The translations under genes and the position numbers were made by a program. A stretch of DNA of 64,000 bases from JBFLXB01 sp964570625 (GTDB lineage: Bacteria; Nitrospirota; Nitrospiria; 2-01-FULL-66-17): NCBI GenBank assembly GCA_964570625.1, contig CAZMYW010000029.1:1-64000 (forward strand), given 5' to 3'. The notes beneath the pieces were generated by a model, which searched no databases, was not told where the DNA came from, and worked only from the letters and a program-made list of their open reading frames with translations. Of this stretch, positions 16,721-25,537 are shown piece after piece. Position 1 is the stretch's first letter; each line of letters begins with the position of its first letter.

Positions 16721-18145
16721 GTGACAGACCCAATTCACCATGGACACGTCACGGTGTGGGCCGATGATGAACTCGCCGGTATCATTCAGGGCCTCGTCAG
16801 TCCGCTGAATCTGGCCTTAACCAGAGCCTCTGACGAACAAGACTTGATTCAGCAGGTTCGCCATACCCGCCCCCTTCTTACGATCGTTCATAGCGTCAAA
16901 AAACCGACATCCTTGATAGAACTCTGCGTTGGCCTTCATCGACTGCAGTCAGATCTGGCTATTCTGATCATTCTGGGACACGAGCACGTTTACCTGCAGA
17001 AGGCCATTGCCGTTTCGCCGAAACTGAAGATCCTCCCCGAGCCGCTCGATCTGACCGAACTGAGTCAGCGAATCATGGAGGGCACGGGGATCTCCCCCCC
17101 CCTGGAGCGGTCGCTGGGACATGACGACCTGCGTAATCAGAGCGACTACGCACATCTCTTGGGTTTAAGCCCCAAGATGAAGGAAATCATGATGATCATC
17201 AACCAGGTCGCTCCGACCAACATCAAGGTGCTGATCCGCGGGGAAAGTGGCACGGGTAAGGAGTTGGTGGCGCGAACTTTGTATGCTCGTTCCCTCCGAA
17301 AGGATAAACCGCTTATCAAGGTCCTCTGCGCGGCGCTTCCAGAAGGGCTCTTGGAAAGCGAGCTTTTTGGGTACGAAAAAGGCGCCTTTACCGGGGCCCT
17401 GCGTAGAAAACCCGGAAAGTTTGAATTCGCCAATCACGGGACCATATTCCTCGATGAAATTGGAGAGATCAGCCCAGGCCTGCAGGCCAAGCTCCTTCAG
17501 GTGCTTCAAGACGGTGAATTCTCCCGCGTTGGAGGCGAAACCGACGTCAAGGTGGACACCCGAGTGATTGCCGCCACCAACAAGAACCTGGAAAAAGCCG
17601 TGGCCGAAGGCACATTTCGTGAAGACCTTTACTATCGCATCAACGTCGTGTCCGTTCATCTCCCTCCGTTAAAGGAACGGAAGGAGGAAATTTCATACCT
17701 CGTGGAATACTTTCTGGAAAAGTTTAACCACCAATACAACAAGAACTACCAGCGGCTGGGAGAGAGCACCCTCCAGCGTTTCTACCAATACGACTGGCCT
17801 GGAAATATCCGCGAGCTGGAAAATATCGTGAAACGGATCGTGGTACTCGATAACGAAGACGTGGTGCTCGCCAGGCCCCCTTCCCACAACGAACCCCAGT
17901 GGAGCTCTCCGGCGCCCCAACCAAAACCCGCTCCGCTGGCTTCCGGTGTGGGCCCATCACCGTCTTCGGGGTATTCATTAAAAAGCGTTGGCAAGGAAGC
18001 CGCCAGCCATGCGGAGAAAGAACTGATACGGAATATCTTGTATCAAACCCATTGGAACAGGAAACGGGCCGCGGAACTGCTGCAAATCAGCTATAAAGCC
18101 CTGCTCTACAAGATCAAAAAATATGACCTCAACAACGATGGGTGA
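16721..18145 (+). CDS. Sigma-54-dependent transcriptional regulator with degenerate receiver
   Basis: An NtrC-type activator of 474 residues. The AAA+ domain has Walker A GESGTGKE (174-181), the sigma-54 contact loop GAFTGA (221-226), Walker B TIFLDE (241-246) and a Fis-type HTH at the end (WNRKRAAELLQISYKALLYKIKKY). The N-terminal 120 residues are receiver-like but lack the phospho-Asp (LLTIVHS stands in its place) and the conserved Lys (LPEPLD instead of a KP pair), so it is probably not phosphorylated. GTG 16721 follows a GGTGAC stretch. Its target is unknown; the GGDEF-like gene is just downstream. Confidence 0.9.
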   Translation: MTDPIHHGHVTVWADDELAGIIQGLVSPLNLALTRASDEQDLIQQVRHTRPLLTIVHSVKKPTSLIELCVGLHRLQSDLAILIILGHEHVYLQKAIAVSPKLKILPEPLDLTELSQRIMEGTGISPPLERSLGHDDLRNQSDYAHLLGLSPKMKEIMMIINQVAPTNIKVLIRGESGTGKELVARTLYARSLRKDKPLIKVLCAALPEGLLESELFGYEKGAFTGALRRKPGKFEFANHGTIFLDEIGEISPGLQAKLLQVLQDGEFSRVGGETDVKVDTRVIAATNKNLEKAVAEGTFREDLYYRINVVSVHLPPLKERKEEISYLVEYFLEKFNHQYNKNYQRLGESTLQRFYQYDWPGNIRELENIVKRIVVLDNEDVVLARPPSHNEPQWSSPAPQPKPAPLASGVGPSPSSGYSLKSVGKEAASHAEKELIRNILYQTHWNRKRAAELLQISYKALLYKIKKYDLNNDG

Positions 18146-18200
18146 CGCACACGATCGGCGGTACCGGTGGAGCACATGGTGAGACCAGGGAGGACCTGCC

Positions 18201-18668
18201 ATGTTTGGGGCTGCGACAGTACCCCTTGATCGCGAAACGTATCACTATCTCTTGCAAATGGAGGCCCGTCGTGCGGTCCGTTACTCCCACTTTTTTTCCC
18301 TCTGCCATCTCAGTCTTGATCAGGACTACCCGAACGACCGAACCGTGGTCTGTTCGGTAGCCGACATCGTCCGAGAAACGATTCGAGAAACCGACGTCAT
18401 CGGATTGTCCGAGGAGCGAACCCTTTCGATTCTGTTGCTCAATACCGAAATTCAGAACGCGCTGCAGATCGGCGAGCGCATACGCGCCCGCGTGGTCGAC
18501 CACACGTTCGTCTCTGAACAGCAGGCGATCCGGTTGACCCCCAGCATCGGAGGCGTCTGTTTCCCCACACATGGAAACGATGCGGCAACGCTCCTGCTGC
18601 GAGCTGATGAACTGATGGCGACGGCGAAGCGACTCGGCGGTAACCAAACCGCCATTCCGATATCGTGA
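18201..18668 (+). CDS. Degenerate GGDEF-domain protein
   Basis: A 155-residue single-domain protein. The tail SIGGVCFPTHGNDAATLLLRADELMATAKRLGGN is the recognisable C-terminal part of a GGDEF domain, and the helix-strand order before it fits. The active-site GG[DE]EF hairpin is replaced by GLSEER (68-73), so cyclic-di-GMP synthesis is not expected. It lacks any sensor domain. GGGAGG precedes the ATG by about 8 nt. With the degenerate receiver regulator 55 bp upstream, it looks like part of a two-gene unit whose signalling domains have been kept for binding rather than catalysis. That role is inference. Confidence 0.65.
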   Translation: MFGAATVPLDRETYHYLLQMEARRAVRYSHFFSLCHLSLDQDYPNDRTVVCSVADIVRETIRETDVIGLSEERTLSILLLNTEIQNALQIGERIRARVVDHTFVSEQQAIRLTPSIGGVCFPTHGNDAATLLLRADELMATAKRLGGNQTAIPIS

Positions 18669-18692
18669 GGCGGAGCATCCCAGACCGGCTCG

Positions 18693-19256
18693 TCACACGG
18701 TCCTGAAAAAGGCCAACTCCTCCATCGTCAGATCCTCGATAATGGACGCCTTCTCACGTTCCCCGACATGTTGGCTGGCGCTGGCCGACCCTTCCGAGCC
18801 TTTCTGGCCTGGTTCAGGCCCCAGGTCCCACCCCAAGGCCTCCTGGCCGCTGATCTCCACGTAGACGTAGCGGGTCAGCGTCACGTGACACGACACTAAG
18901 CGCAGCGCACTCCGGGCGCGCTCTCCGACGTCAGGCGACGCAAGGACCATGCGAACCGGCGCGACGGACGGGTCCAGTTCGTGTGCTTTCCGCCAGATCG
19001 GATACCGGTCCAGCCATTGAGCCGCGTGGGCCATCCACGACAACATCTCCTCAATCGGCTGCGTCCACACGTACAGGAGCGTCACGCCAGCGGGTCCGTT
19101 GCCCACCAGGAGTCCGATTCGGTCGGTGATCACCTCCCGATCGAGAATCTGATCCCGACGCAGAAACGGATTGTCCCTGGAGGCGAGACGGATCAGATCG
19201 CCGACATCTGGTGGTCCAATCAACTGCAACATCGTCGGTTGCGGGACTAAGGACAC
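18693..19256 (-). CDS. Conserved protein of unknown function, third gene of merR operon
   Basis: A 187-residue soluble protein, no signal peptide. The GTG at 19256 is preferred, with GGAGGGG about 6 nt upstream; it overlaps the end of the MinD-like gene by 10 bp. The chain has a mixed alpha/beta pattern (DRIGLLVGNGPAGVTLLYVW, PVRMVLASPDVGERARSAL, VTLTRYVYVEISG) and a charged linker at the end. No motif I know is present. Tight coupling suggests that it works with the MinD-like protein. Confidence 0.6.
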   Translation of the reverse strand: MSLVPQPTMLQLIGPPDVGDLIRLASRDNPFLRRDQILDREVITDRIGLLVGNGPAGVTLLYVWTQPIEEMLSWMAHAAQWLDRYPIWRKAHELDPSVAPVRMVLASPDVGERARSALRLVSCHVTLTRYVYVEISGQEALGWDLGPEPGQKGSEGSASASQHVGEREKASIIEDLTMEELAFFRTV

Positions 19257-20155
19257 GGTTCTTCCCCTCCGCGTAGTGGCTCTTTGCCTCGGGGATCTCT
19301 GGCGGATCGCACGCGCTCCCAGCGAGCGCCGGCAGAAATTGACCGCCGTCCAGGGGTGGCATCGGGTGCGGCCCACCGCCCCGCAACCAGCCTCAACAAG
19401 CGGGAGATCTCCTCCCCTCCCTCACGAAAAACAACCCCCGAGAGGAAGGCGCGCGACAAGGCCGAGGCATCCGGCACCGTTCCTACCACCGGACATTCCC
19501 GTCCGAGAAACGTCCCCACGGCTTGAACGAGCTTTTTCAGAATCGATCTCAATCGGTCGTCGTGGTGATCCAGCGCGATGAGCCCCAACTCCATGGAAGG
19601 ATTCCACGACAGCGTCCGTTTGATCGTCCGGTAGAGATGGAGCGCCTCGTCTCGGCCGCCCTCACCTGCCACCACCAGAAACTCATCCGGGATCGGCACG
19701 CCCGGCACGCGGGACATCCCACTGTAGTTGTTCACGTGAACGATCACCAGGTCGACATGAGCGGCCACAGCCCCCCACTGGGCAGCTGCCCGTTGATCGA
19801 AGAGCACACCAGGACGATGGGTTCCCAGCAACGGCTCGGGTGACACCCACAGGCTTGAGGCCGCCTCGACCACCACCGACTCATCCCCGGTTCGTGTCAC
19901 CCCGAGCGCCACGGCCACCCCGAACGGCTGCTCATGAATCTGCCCCACCAACACTCGACGCCCCAAATGAGCTGCGCACGCGGCGAGGCCCGCGGCGGTC
20001 ATCGCCGCGGTGACGTGATCTCCGAGACCGGCAACGTAAATAGTCCGCGCCCGACGTTCGCCGCCCGGTGGCGCGAGCGATGGGAGCTGATGAGGTTGGA
20101 GGGAGCCGCGGTGATCGAGGAAGAAGTGGGAGACGTCTTCGAGACGTCGCTGCAT
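19247..20155 (-). CDS. MinD/ParA-like protein with degenerate Walker A
   Basis: A 302-residue protein with a SIMIBI-type fold like MinD, ParA or FlhG. Strand-loop-helix TIYVAGLGDHVTAAMTAAGLA sits where Walker A (KGGVGKT) should be, but both lysines and the glycine pattern are lost. Later parts fit the family: AAHLGRRVLVGQIHEQPFG, DLVIVHVNNYSG in place of a switch, and IPDEFLVVAGEGGRDEALHLYRTIK, which mirrors the usual TTPEPTSITDAYALIK segment. ATP hydrolysis is therefore unlikely. It follows merR by 9 bp and overlaps the next gene, so the three are one operon. Confidence 0.55.
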   Translation of the reverse strand: MQRRLEDVSHFFLDHRGSLQPHQLPSLAPPGGERRARTIYVAGLGDHVTAAMTAAGLAACAAHLGRRVLVGQIHEQPFGVAVALGVTRTGDESVVVEAASSLWVSPEPLLGTHRPGVLFDQRAAAQWGAVAAHVDLVIVHVNNYSGMSRVPGVPIPDEFLVVAGEGGRDEALHLYRTIKRTLSWNPSMELGLIALDHHDDRLRSILKKLVQAVGTFLGRECPVVGTVPDASALSRAFLSGVVFREGGEEISRLLRLVAGRWAAPDATPGRRSISAGARWERVRSARDPRGKEPLRGGEEPCP

Positions 20156-20164
20156 GCCGGACCG

Positions 20165-20647
20165 TCAGCCTTGGTGTGCCGCCGCATCCGGAGGTGGGGA
20201 CGATCCGGATGAGGCGCGCCGACGGAGTCGACGAATCGTCCCTACCTGTCGCTGCCAGCGGTCCACATCGCGTTGAACCTCTCCGATATCCAGCAACCAT
20301 TCCTGCCCGGTGATGGCCTCAAACACAGTCCGCTCGTAGAAGACCAATACCACATCGCCGGTGGCCACCAGAGTCAGTTCTACCAATGGCCGCTTGATGG
20401 TGGGCAAGATCTCGAGGAGTCGAACCATCACTTTCCGTATACGCTGGAGCGACACACCGGCGTCGAGGAGCTTTTTCGCGGTCTTATAGGCGACGAGATC
20501 TTCAAACGTGTAGCGCGCGTGGCCGCCCTGCGTGCGATGCGCCGGAGTGACCAGCCCGGTACGGTCCCAATACTGCATCTGTCGTCGGCTGAGCCCGACG
20601 ATTTCTCTCACCTCACGACTGTGGAAGTACCGCTTCTCGACACTCAT
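20165..20647 (-). CDS. MerR-family transcriptional regulator
   Basis: A 160-residue regulator. ATG 20647, after GGAG at 8-nt spacing, is chosen over upstream codons. The N-terminal winged helix reads YFHSREVREIVGLSRRQMQYWDRTGLVTPAHRTQGGHARYTFEDL, with the MerR Tyr-Trp contacts. A helical region with LLDAGVSLQRIRKVM follows. The effector region has no Cys pair, so it is not a metal sensor of the classic type. It sits behind a good promoter and may regulate itself and the two genes after it. Confidence 0.8.
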   Translation of the reverse strand: MSVEKRYFHSREVREIVGLSRRQMQYWDRTGLVTPAHRTQGGHARYTFEDLVAYKTAKKLLDAGVSLQRIRKVMVRLLEILPTIKRPLVELTLVATGDVVLVFYERTVFEAITGQEWLLDIGEVQRDVDRWQRQVGTIRRLRRRASSGSSPPPDAAAHQG

Positions 20648-20672
20648 CAGTGAACTCCATGAGGCGGGCGTG

Positions 20673-20702
20673 ATCATAGCGGAGGCCACGAGCGACTGTC
20701 AA
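20673..20702 (-). promoter_or_regulatory. Sigma-70 promoter of the merR operon
   Basis: On the minus strand a perfect TTGACA (20702-20697) is followed after 18 bp by TATGAT (20678-20673), one base from consensus. The predicted start near 20666 gives a leader of about 20 nt to the ATG at 20647. The slightly long spacer is typical of promoters that MerR proteins control. Confidence 0.65.
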
Positions 20703-20750
20703 GGACTCACACAAGTTTCAGATTTTTTGAACGCTTCGAGCGAGGGGGGC

Positions 20751-22169
20751 TTAGAACAGACCGAGTTGGACCAGTTCTTCCTTGGTAAACGGAACCGGAT
20801 ACCGACCGGTAAAACACGCGTCACAAAACGCCGCGCCCTCCGTGTCGTCCGGAGCAAAGGCAGCGAACAGGCCCTCGCGGCTCAGGTACGCCAGGCTGTC
20901 GGCCCCGATGTACTTTCGGGTCTCCTCCACCGTGTGAGAGGTGGCAATCAGCTCCTGCCTGGTCGGGGTATCGATCCCGTAAAAGCAGGGCGAAATGATC
21001 GGCGGCGACGCGATCCGCAGATGCACCTCCTTGGCACCTACGCTGCGCAACATCTTCAGCAGTTTCCGACTCGTCGTCCCTCGAACCAATGAGTCGTCCA
21101 CCACGATCACCCGTTTGCCCTCCAACACTTCCCGAATCGGATTGAGCTTGATACGGACCCCGAAGTGCCTAATCGAGTCCTGGGGTTCGATAAAGGTCCT
21201 GCCGATATAGTGGCTGCGCACCAAGCCCTCTTCGAACGGCACCCCCGAACCCTCGGAAAATCCGAGCGCCGAAGGAATACCCGAATCTGGAACCGGGATC
21301 ACCACGTCTGCGCTCACCGGCGCCTCTTTGGCCAGTCTGATCCCGTTACGTTTGCGCACCGTGTAGACGTTGTGCCCGAACACGCGACTGTCCGGACGGG
21401 AAAAGTACACGTGTTCGAACACACACTGGGCTTGCCGCGTCGGCGGAAACGGATGGTGCGAGCTGATTCCCCGATCGTTGATCACCACCAACTCTCCGGG
21501 CTCGATGTCTCGCACGTAGTCGGCTTCCACCAGATTGAACGCCACGGACTCTGAGGAGACGACCCAGCCCTCCCGGAGGCGCCCCAGCGACAAGGGGCGG
21601 AACCCGAAGGGGTCCCGAACCGCCACAATGCCTTCGGACGAAAGAAACAGCAGGCTGAAGGCTCCCTTGACCTTACCCAACGCGTCCACGATCCGCGCCA
21701 CCGTGGAATTCTCCTTGGAGTGAGCGATCAGGTGAACGATCACCTCGGTGTCGGTCGTGGATTGGAAGATCGCGCCGTACGCCTCGAGTTCCCCACGCAG
21801 TCCTTGGGCGTTGACCAGGTTGCCGTTATGCGCCAGCGCCAAGTGACCGCGCATAAAATTCACCAGGAACGGCTGAAGGTTCTTCTCGTGTGAGCCCCCG
21901 GCGGTCGAATAGCGATTATGGCCGATGGCCATGTGACCGGGCAGACGGGTCATCCGTGCCTTGTCGAAGACCTCGAGGACCAGACCGGGGCCCTTTTCGA
22001 CGTAGAAATTCCGGCCGTCCGACGAGACGATTCCGCTGCCTTCCTGGCCGCGGTGTTGCAGGGCGTGGAGACCCAGGTACGTCAGGTTTGCGGCCTCGGG
22101 GTGACCGTACACCCCGAAGATGGCGCATTCTTCGTGGAGCTTATCGAACGGTGTCAGTTCGACGTGCAC
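20751..22169 (-). CDS. purF: Amidophosphoribosyltransferase PurF
   Basis: PurF (472 residues) makes phosphoribosylamine from PRPP and glutamine, the committed step of purine synthesis. The GTG at 22169 has GGAG in front and overlaps the purL end by 16 bp. A 14-residue propeptide would be cut to expose catalytic Cys15 (EECAIFGVYGH). The PRPP loop VIVVDDSLVRGTTSRKLLKML is intact. Cysteines in ISPCFYG and FCDACF match the 4Fe-4S type seen in Bacillus. It ends the purQ-purL-purF run. Confidence 0.95.
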   Translation of the reverse strand: MHVELTPFDKLHEECAIFGVYGHPEAANLTYLGLHALQHRGQEGSGIVSSDGRNFYVEKGPGLVLEVFDKARMTRLPGHMAIGHNRYSTAGGSHEKNLQPFLVNFMRGHLALAHNGNLVNAQGLRGELEAYGAIFQSTTDTEVIVHLIAHSKENSTVARIVDALGKVKGAFSLLFLSSEGIVAVRDPFGFRPLSLGRLREGWVVSSESVAFNLVEADYVRDIEPGELVVINDRGISSHHPFPPTRQAQCVFEHVYFSRPDSRVFGHNVYTVRKRNGIRLAKEAPVSADVVIPVPDSGIPSALGFSEGSGVPFEEGLVRSHYIGRTFIEPQDSIRHFGVRIKLNPIREVLEGKRVIVVDDSLVRGTTSRKLLKMLRSVGAKEVHLRIASPPIISPCFYGIDTPTRQELIATSHTVEETRKYIGADSLAYLSREGLFAAFAPDDTEGAAFCDACFTGRYPVPFTKEELVQLGLF

Positions 22170-24412
22170 GGCGACTTCTCCAATTGACGCGAGAGTCCTT
22201 CGGACCACGCGGACCTGACCTGGTCCACTCCGACATCCACGATGCCCTCTCCCACACTGGCGATCACCAGCCGATCTCCTCCCGTCTCACCGATCCGCGC
22301 AGCCGGAACACCCCACCGCCCGGCCGCGGCCAGCACCCGCTCGGTATCCTTCGGTTTCACCGACACCAGGATGCGAGACTGACTCTCGCTAAAGAGCAGG
22401 GCGTCGCTTCGGAGCCCCTGCGGGTTGTTGAGCGTAATCCGCACGCCGACCGATGTATCGGAGGACACGCAACACTCGGCGAGCGCCACGGCCACGCCGC
22501 CCTCGGAACAGTCGTGAGCCGATTCTAACAGATCGGAGCCGCTTAGTTCGAGCACGCACCGGTACAGCGCCAGTTCCACATCGAGCGTGAGTTCCGGCGG
22601 CAAGCCTTGCTCGCGATGGTGGACAACGGCGAGATACTCGGATCCGCCCAGCTCGTCTTGCGTTTCGCCCAGCAGGACGACGTCCCGCCCACCCGCCTGA
22701 AACGCCTGCGTGGTGACCTGCGCGGCTGGAGCCTTGCCCACGACCCCGATGATCGGCGTGGGATAAATGCTCACGCCGCGTGTTTCGTTGTAGAAGCTCA
22801 CGTTGCCGCTGACGATCGGTACGCCGAACGCCCGACAAGCCTCGGCCACGCCGTCGATGACCAATGCGAACTGCCACATGACGTCGGATCGCTCGGGATT
22901 CCCGAAATTGAGGCAATCGGTGGCGCCCAACGGACGCGCGCCGCTACACACGACGTTGCGGCACGCTTCTGCAACCGCGATCATGCCGCCCACATACGGG
23001 TTGAGCATGCAGTACCGGCTGTTGCCGTCGACGCTGATCGCGAGCGCAGTGCCGGTGCCTTTGATCCGCAGCACCGCCGCGTCGGACCCCGGAAGGACCA
23101 TGGTGTTGGTCCCGACCATGTGATCGTATTGACGATAGACCCACGCCTTACTGGCGATAGTTGGCGACGCCAAGACAGCAAGTAACGCATCCACGTATGA
23201 CGCCGGCTCCGGCAGCGCCTCCGGCGACAACCCTTGTAGTGCGTCGAGGTACGCGGGAGGGGCGATCACCCGTTCGTACTGGGGGGCTTCGTCGGTCAAC
23301 AGGGCAATCGGCAACTCCGCGACGACCTCGCCCCCGGAGCGCACCACCAGGCGCTTGGTATCGGTCACGCGCCCGATCACCGCCACGTCGAGCCCCCACT
23401 TCTCGCACACTGCCTGCACCCGAGCCTCGCACCCCGGTTTGGCCACCAGCAACATCCGTTCCTGGGACTCCGAGAGCATGATCTCGTACGGCGACATCCC
23501 CCTCTCCCGGGTGGGCACCAGCGCAACGTCAATCTCAACGCCCGTGCCCGCTCGGCTCGCCATCTCACACGAGGAACTGGTCAGCCCGGCAGCCCCCATG
23601 TCTTGAATCCCGATGATAAGGTCTTCACCCATCAACTCCAGGCACGCCTCAATCAGCAATTTCTCCATGAACGGGTCACCGACTTGCACCATCGGTCGCT
23701 TCTCGGACGCTCCGTCTCCGAACGCCTCGGAGGCCATGGTCGCCCCGTGAATGCCGTCTCGACCGGTCTTGGCCCCGAAATAGATAATCGGATTCCCCAC
23801 GCCCGCGGCGCGGCCTCGGAACAATCGGTCCTTCTTGGCGAGCCCGAGACAGAACACGTTCACCAGAGGATTGGACCGATACAATTCCTGAACTCCCACC
23901 TCACCCCCGACAGTGGGAACACCGACGCAGTTGCCGTACCCGGCGATGCCGGCGACGACGCGCTCGAACAGGTAGCGGTTACGCGGCTCGTCCAACGGAC
24001 CGAACCGCAAAGAATCCAACAACGCGATCGGTCTGGCACCCATGGTGAACACGTCGCGCAGAATGCCGCCAACCCCGGTCGCAGCACCCTGGTAGGGTTC
24101 AATAAACGACGGGTGGTTGTGGCTCTCCATTTTGAAGACCGCGGCCAAGCCGTCGCCGATGTCTACGGCGCCGGCGTTTTCACCGGGGCCCTGCACGACC
24201 TCGTCTCCGGTCGTGGGTAATCGCTTCAGGTGCACCCGAGAACTCTTGTAGCTACAGTGCTCGCTCCACATGACCGACACGACGCCCAACTCAGCCAGAG
24301 TCGGCGCCCGACCAAGCCGCGCCCGGAACGTCGCGTATTCGTCGGCGGTCAACCCATGTTGTGTCAGAAGAGAGGGATCGAGCGGTTCGGCCAGCACCGA
24401 TTCAGGAACCAT
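22154..24412 (-). CDS. purL: Phosphoribosylformylglycinamidine synthase subunit PurL
   Basis: Short-form PurL of 752 residues, the ATP-dependent synthetase subunit that makes FGAM from FGAR. It lacks the fused glutaminase of proteobacterial PurL, so it needs PurQ for ammonia and PurS for assembly. Family motifs are present: VMWSEHCSYKSSR, GPGENAGAVDIGDG, MESHNHPSFIEPYQGAATGVGG and, in the second half, SAHDCSEGGVAVALAEC. ATG 24412 lies 16 bp after the purQ stop; longer starts would overlap purQ. The cognate purS is about 16 kb upstream, beyond the chemotaxis genes. Confidence 0.95.
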   Translation of the reverse strand: MVPESVLAEPLDPSLLTQHGLTADEYATFRARLGRAPTLAELGVVSVMWSEHCSYKSSRVHLKRLPTTGDEVVQGPGENAGAVDIGDGLAAVFKMESHNHPSFIEPYQGAATGVGGILRDVFTMGARPIALLDSLRFGPLDEPRNRYLFERVVAGIAGYGNCVGVPTVGGEVGVQELYRSNPLVNVFCLGLAKKDRLFRGRAAGVGNPIIYFGAKTGRDGIHGATMASEAFGDGASEKRPMVQVGDPFMEKLLIEACLELMGEDLIIGIQDMGAAGLTSSSCEMASRAGTGVEIDVALVPTRERGMSPYEIMLSESQERMLLVAKPGCEARVQAVCEKWGLDVAVIGRVTDTKRLVVRSGGEVVAELPIALLTDEAPQYERVIAPPAYLDALQGLSPEALPEPASYVDALLAVLASPTIASKAWVYRQYDHMVGTNTMVLPGSDAAVLRIKGTGTALAISVDGNSRYCMLNPYVGGMIAVAEACRNVVCSGARPLGATDCLNFGNPERSDVMWQFALVIDGVAEACRAFGVPIVSGNVSFYNETRGVSIYPTPIIGVVGKAPAAQVTTQAFQAGGRDVVLLGETQDELGGSEYLAVVHHREQGLPPELTLDVELALYRCVLELSGSDLLESAHDCSEGGVAVALAECCVSSDTSVGVRITLNNPQGLRSDALLFSESQSRILVSVKPKDTERVLAAAGRWGVPAARIGETGGDRLVIASVGEGIVDVGVDQVRSAWSEGLSRQLEKSPCTSN

Positions 24413-24428
24413 GGATGTGACCGCGAAA

Positions 24429-25118
24429 CTACGCGGCTCCGCACAGCGCGTTGAGCGCGGACTCGAAGAGGTCGCGGCCGTCACGACTACCCAATTCCGA
24501 CTCGGAGGCTCGCTCGGGATGAGGCATCATGCCCAACACATTTCGGGTGTCGTTACAAATACCCGCAATCGCGTCGACGGACCCGTTGGGGTTGGCGTCG
24601 CCGCCGTCGAGTGGTGCGTACCGGAAGATGATCTGCCCGCCGTCCTTCAAGCGGCCGAGCGTGACGGGGTCGGCCCAATACGCGCCGTCGGCGTGGGCAA
24701 TGGGTAGACGCAACACCCGCCCCGCGGCGTACCGCGACGTAAACGGGGTGTCCGTCCGCTCAACACGCACCCCCACCGTACGACAGATAAACCTCAGCGA
24801 CCCGTTCCTCAACAGGGCTCCAGGTAGCAACCCGGATTCAACGAGGATCTGGAAACCGTTGCAAATCCCGAGGACCAACCCGCCGCGGTGCACATGCCGT
24901 TTCACCGCCTCCATGATCGGCGAACAGGCCGCCAAGGCGCCGGTCCGGAGATAGTCGCCGTACGAGAACCCGCCGGGCAGCACCACGAGGTCGGTGGGAG
25001 GAAGGTCGGCGTCTCGATGCCAGACCATCTGTACCGCCGCCCCGACCACGCTCGCCAACACGTGCTCGCAATCTCGGTCACAGTTGGACCCGGGAAACAC
25101 GACGACCGCGGCTTTCAC
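24429..25118 (-). CDS. purQ: Phosphoribosylformylglycinamidine synthase glutaminase PurQ
   Basis: PurQ (229 residues) is the class I glutaminase that feeds ammonia to PurL. The nucleophile is Cys86 in LGICNGFQIL, and the His-Glu of the triad is in MMPHPERASE. VVVFPGSNCDRD at the start and GGFSYGDYLR are family marks. The GTG at 25118 begins 10 bp after the stop of a CheY gene, so purine genes and chemotaxis genes are likely read together. No purS is adjacent, unlike the usual purSQL order. Confidence 0.95.
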   Translation of the reverse strand: MKAAVVVFPGSNCDRDCEHVLASVVGAAVQMVWHRDADLPPTDLVVLPGGFSYGDYLRTGALAACSPIMEAVKRHVHRGGLVLGICNGFQILVESGLLPGALLRNGSLRFICRTVGVRVERTDTPFTSRYAAGRVLRLPIAHADGAYWADPVTLGRLKDGGQIIFRYAPLDGGDANPNGSVDAIAGICNDTRNVLGMMPHPERASESELGSRDGRDLFESALNALCGAA

Positions 25119-25128
25119 CCCGGCGTCC

Positions 25129-25509
25129 TCATTCGGGAATCTTCAACAGTTCTCGGACGGTCTTCAGCAGCGCGTTGGTTTGGATCGGTTTGGGAATGTA
25201 GGCATTCGCGCCGAGTTGCAGCCCTTTGTCCCGATCGGCGTCCGCGCCTTCGGTGGTCACGATGATGACCGGAATCTGGCTGTACGCGGGCTCCTTCCGC
25301 ACGATGCTCAGGAGCTTCAGACCGTCCATCAACGGCATATTGATGTCCGCCACGATCAGGTGAAACGGTTGTTCGGATAACTTCTTCAACGCATCGACCC
25401 CATCCGTGGCTTCAACGATTTTGGCCCCTTTGATCCGCTTGAGACTGAACGAGACCAGTTGACGCATCGTCGGCGAGTCTTCCACCACCAGAAATGAGTA
25501 GTCAGCCAT
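25129..25509 (-). CDS. CheY-like single-domain response regulator
   Basis: A 126-residue receiver with the acidic pair ED (10-11), phospho-acceptor Asp55 (LIVADINMP), the Thr in IIVTTEGA and the conserved Lys in YIPKPIQ. No output domain is attached. It is the last gene of the chemosensory set, 10 bp before purQ. It resembles CheY proteins of alternative chemosensory systems; a flagellar motor target is not expected from this window, which has no flagellar genes. Confidence 0.9.
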   Translation of the reverse strand: MADYSFLVVEDSPTMRQLVSFSLKRIKGAKIVEATDGVDALKKLSEQPFHLIVADINMPLMDGLKLLSIVRKEPAYSQIPVIIVTTEGADADRDKGLQLGANAYIPKPIQTNALLKTVRELLKIPE

Positions 25510-25537
25510 CCCCGTCTCCTTGTCGCACAGGCACGGC

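Noticed and set aside
20730..20741. Short hairpin after purF as a terminator
   Set aside because: The stem is only 4 bp and no T-run follows in the minus direction.
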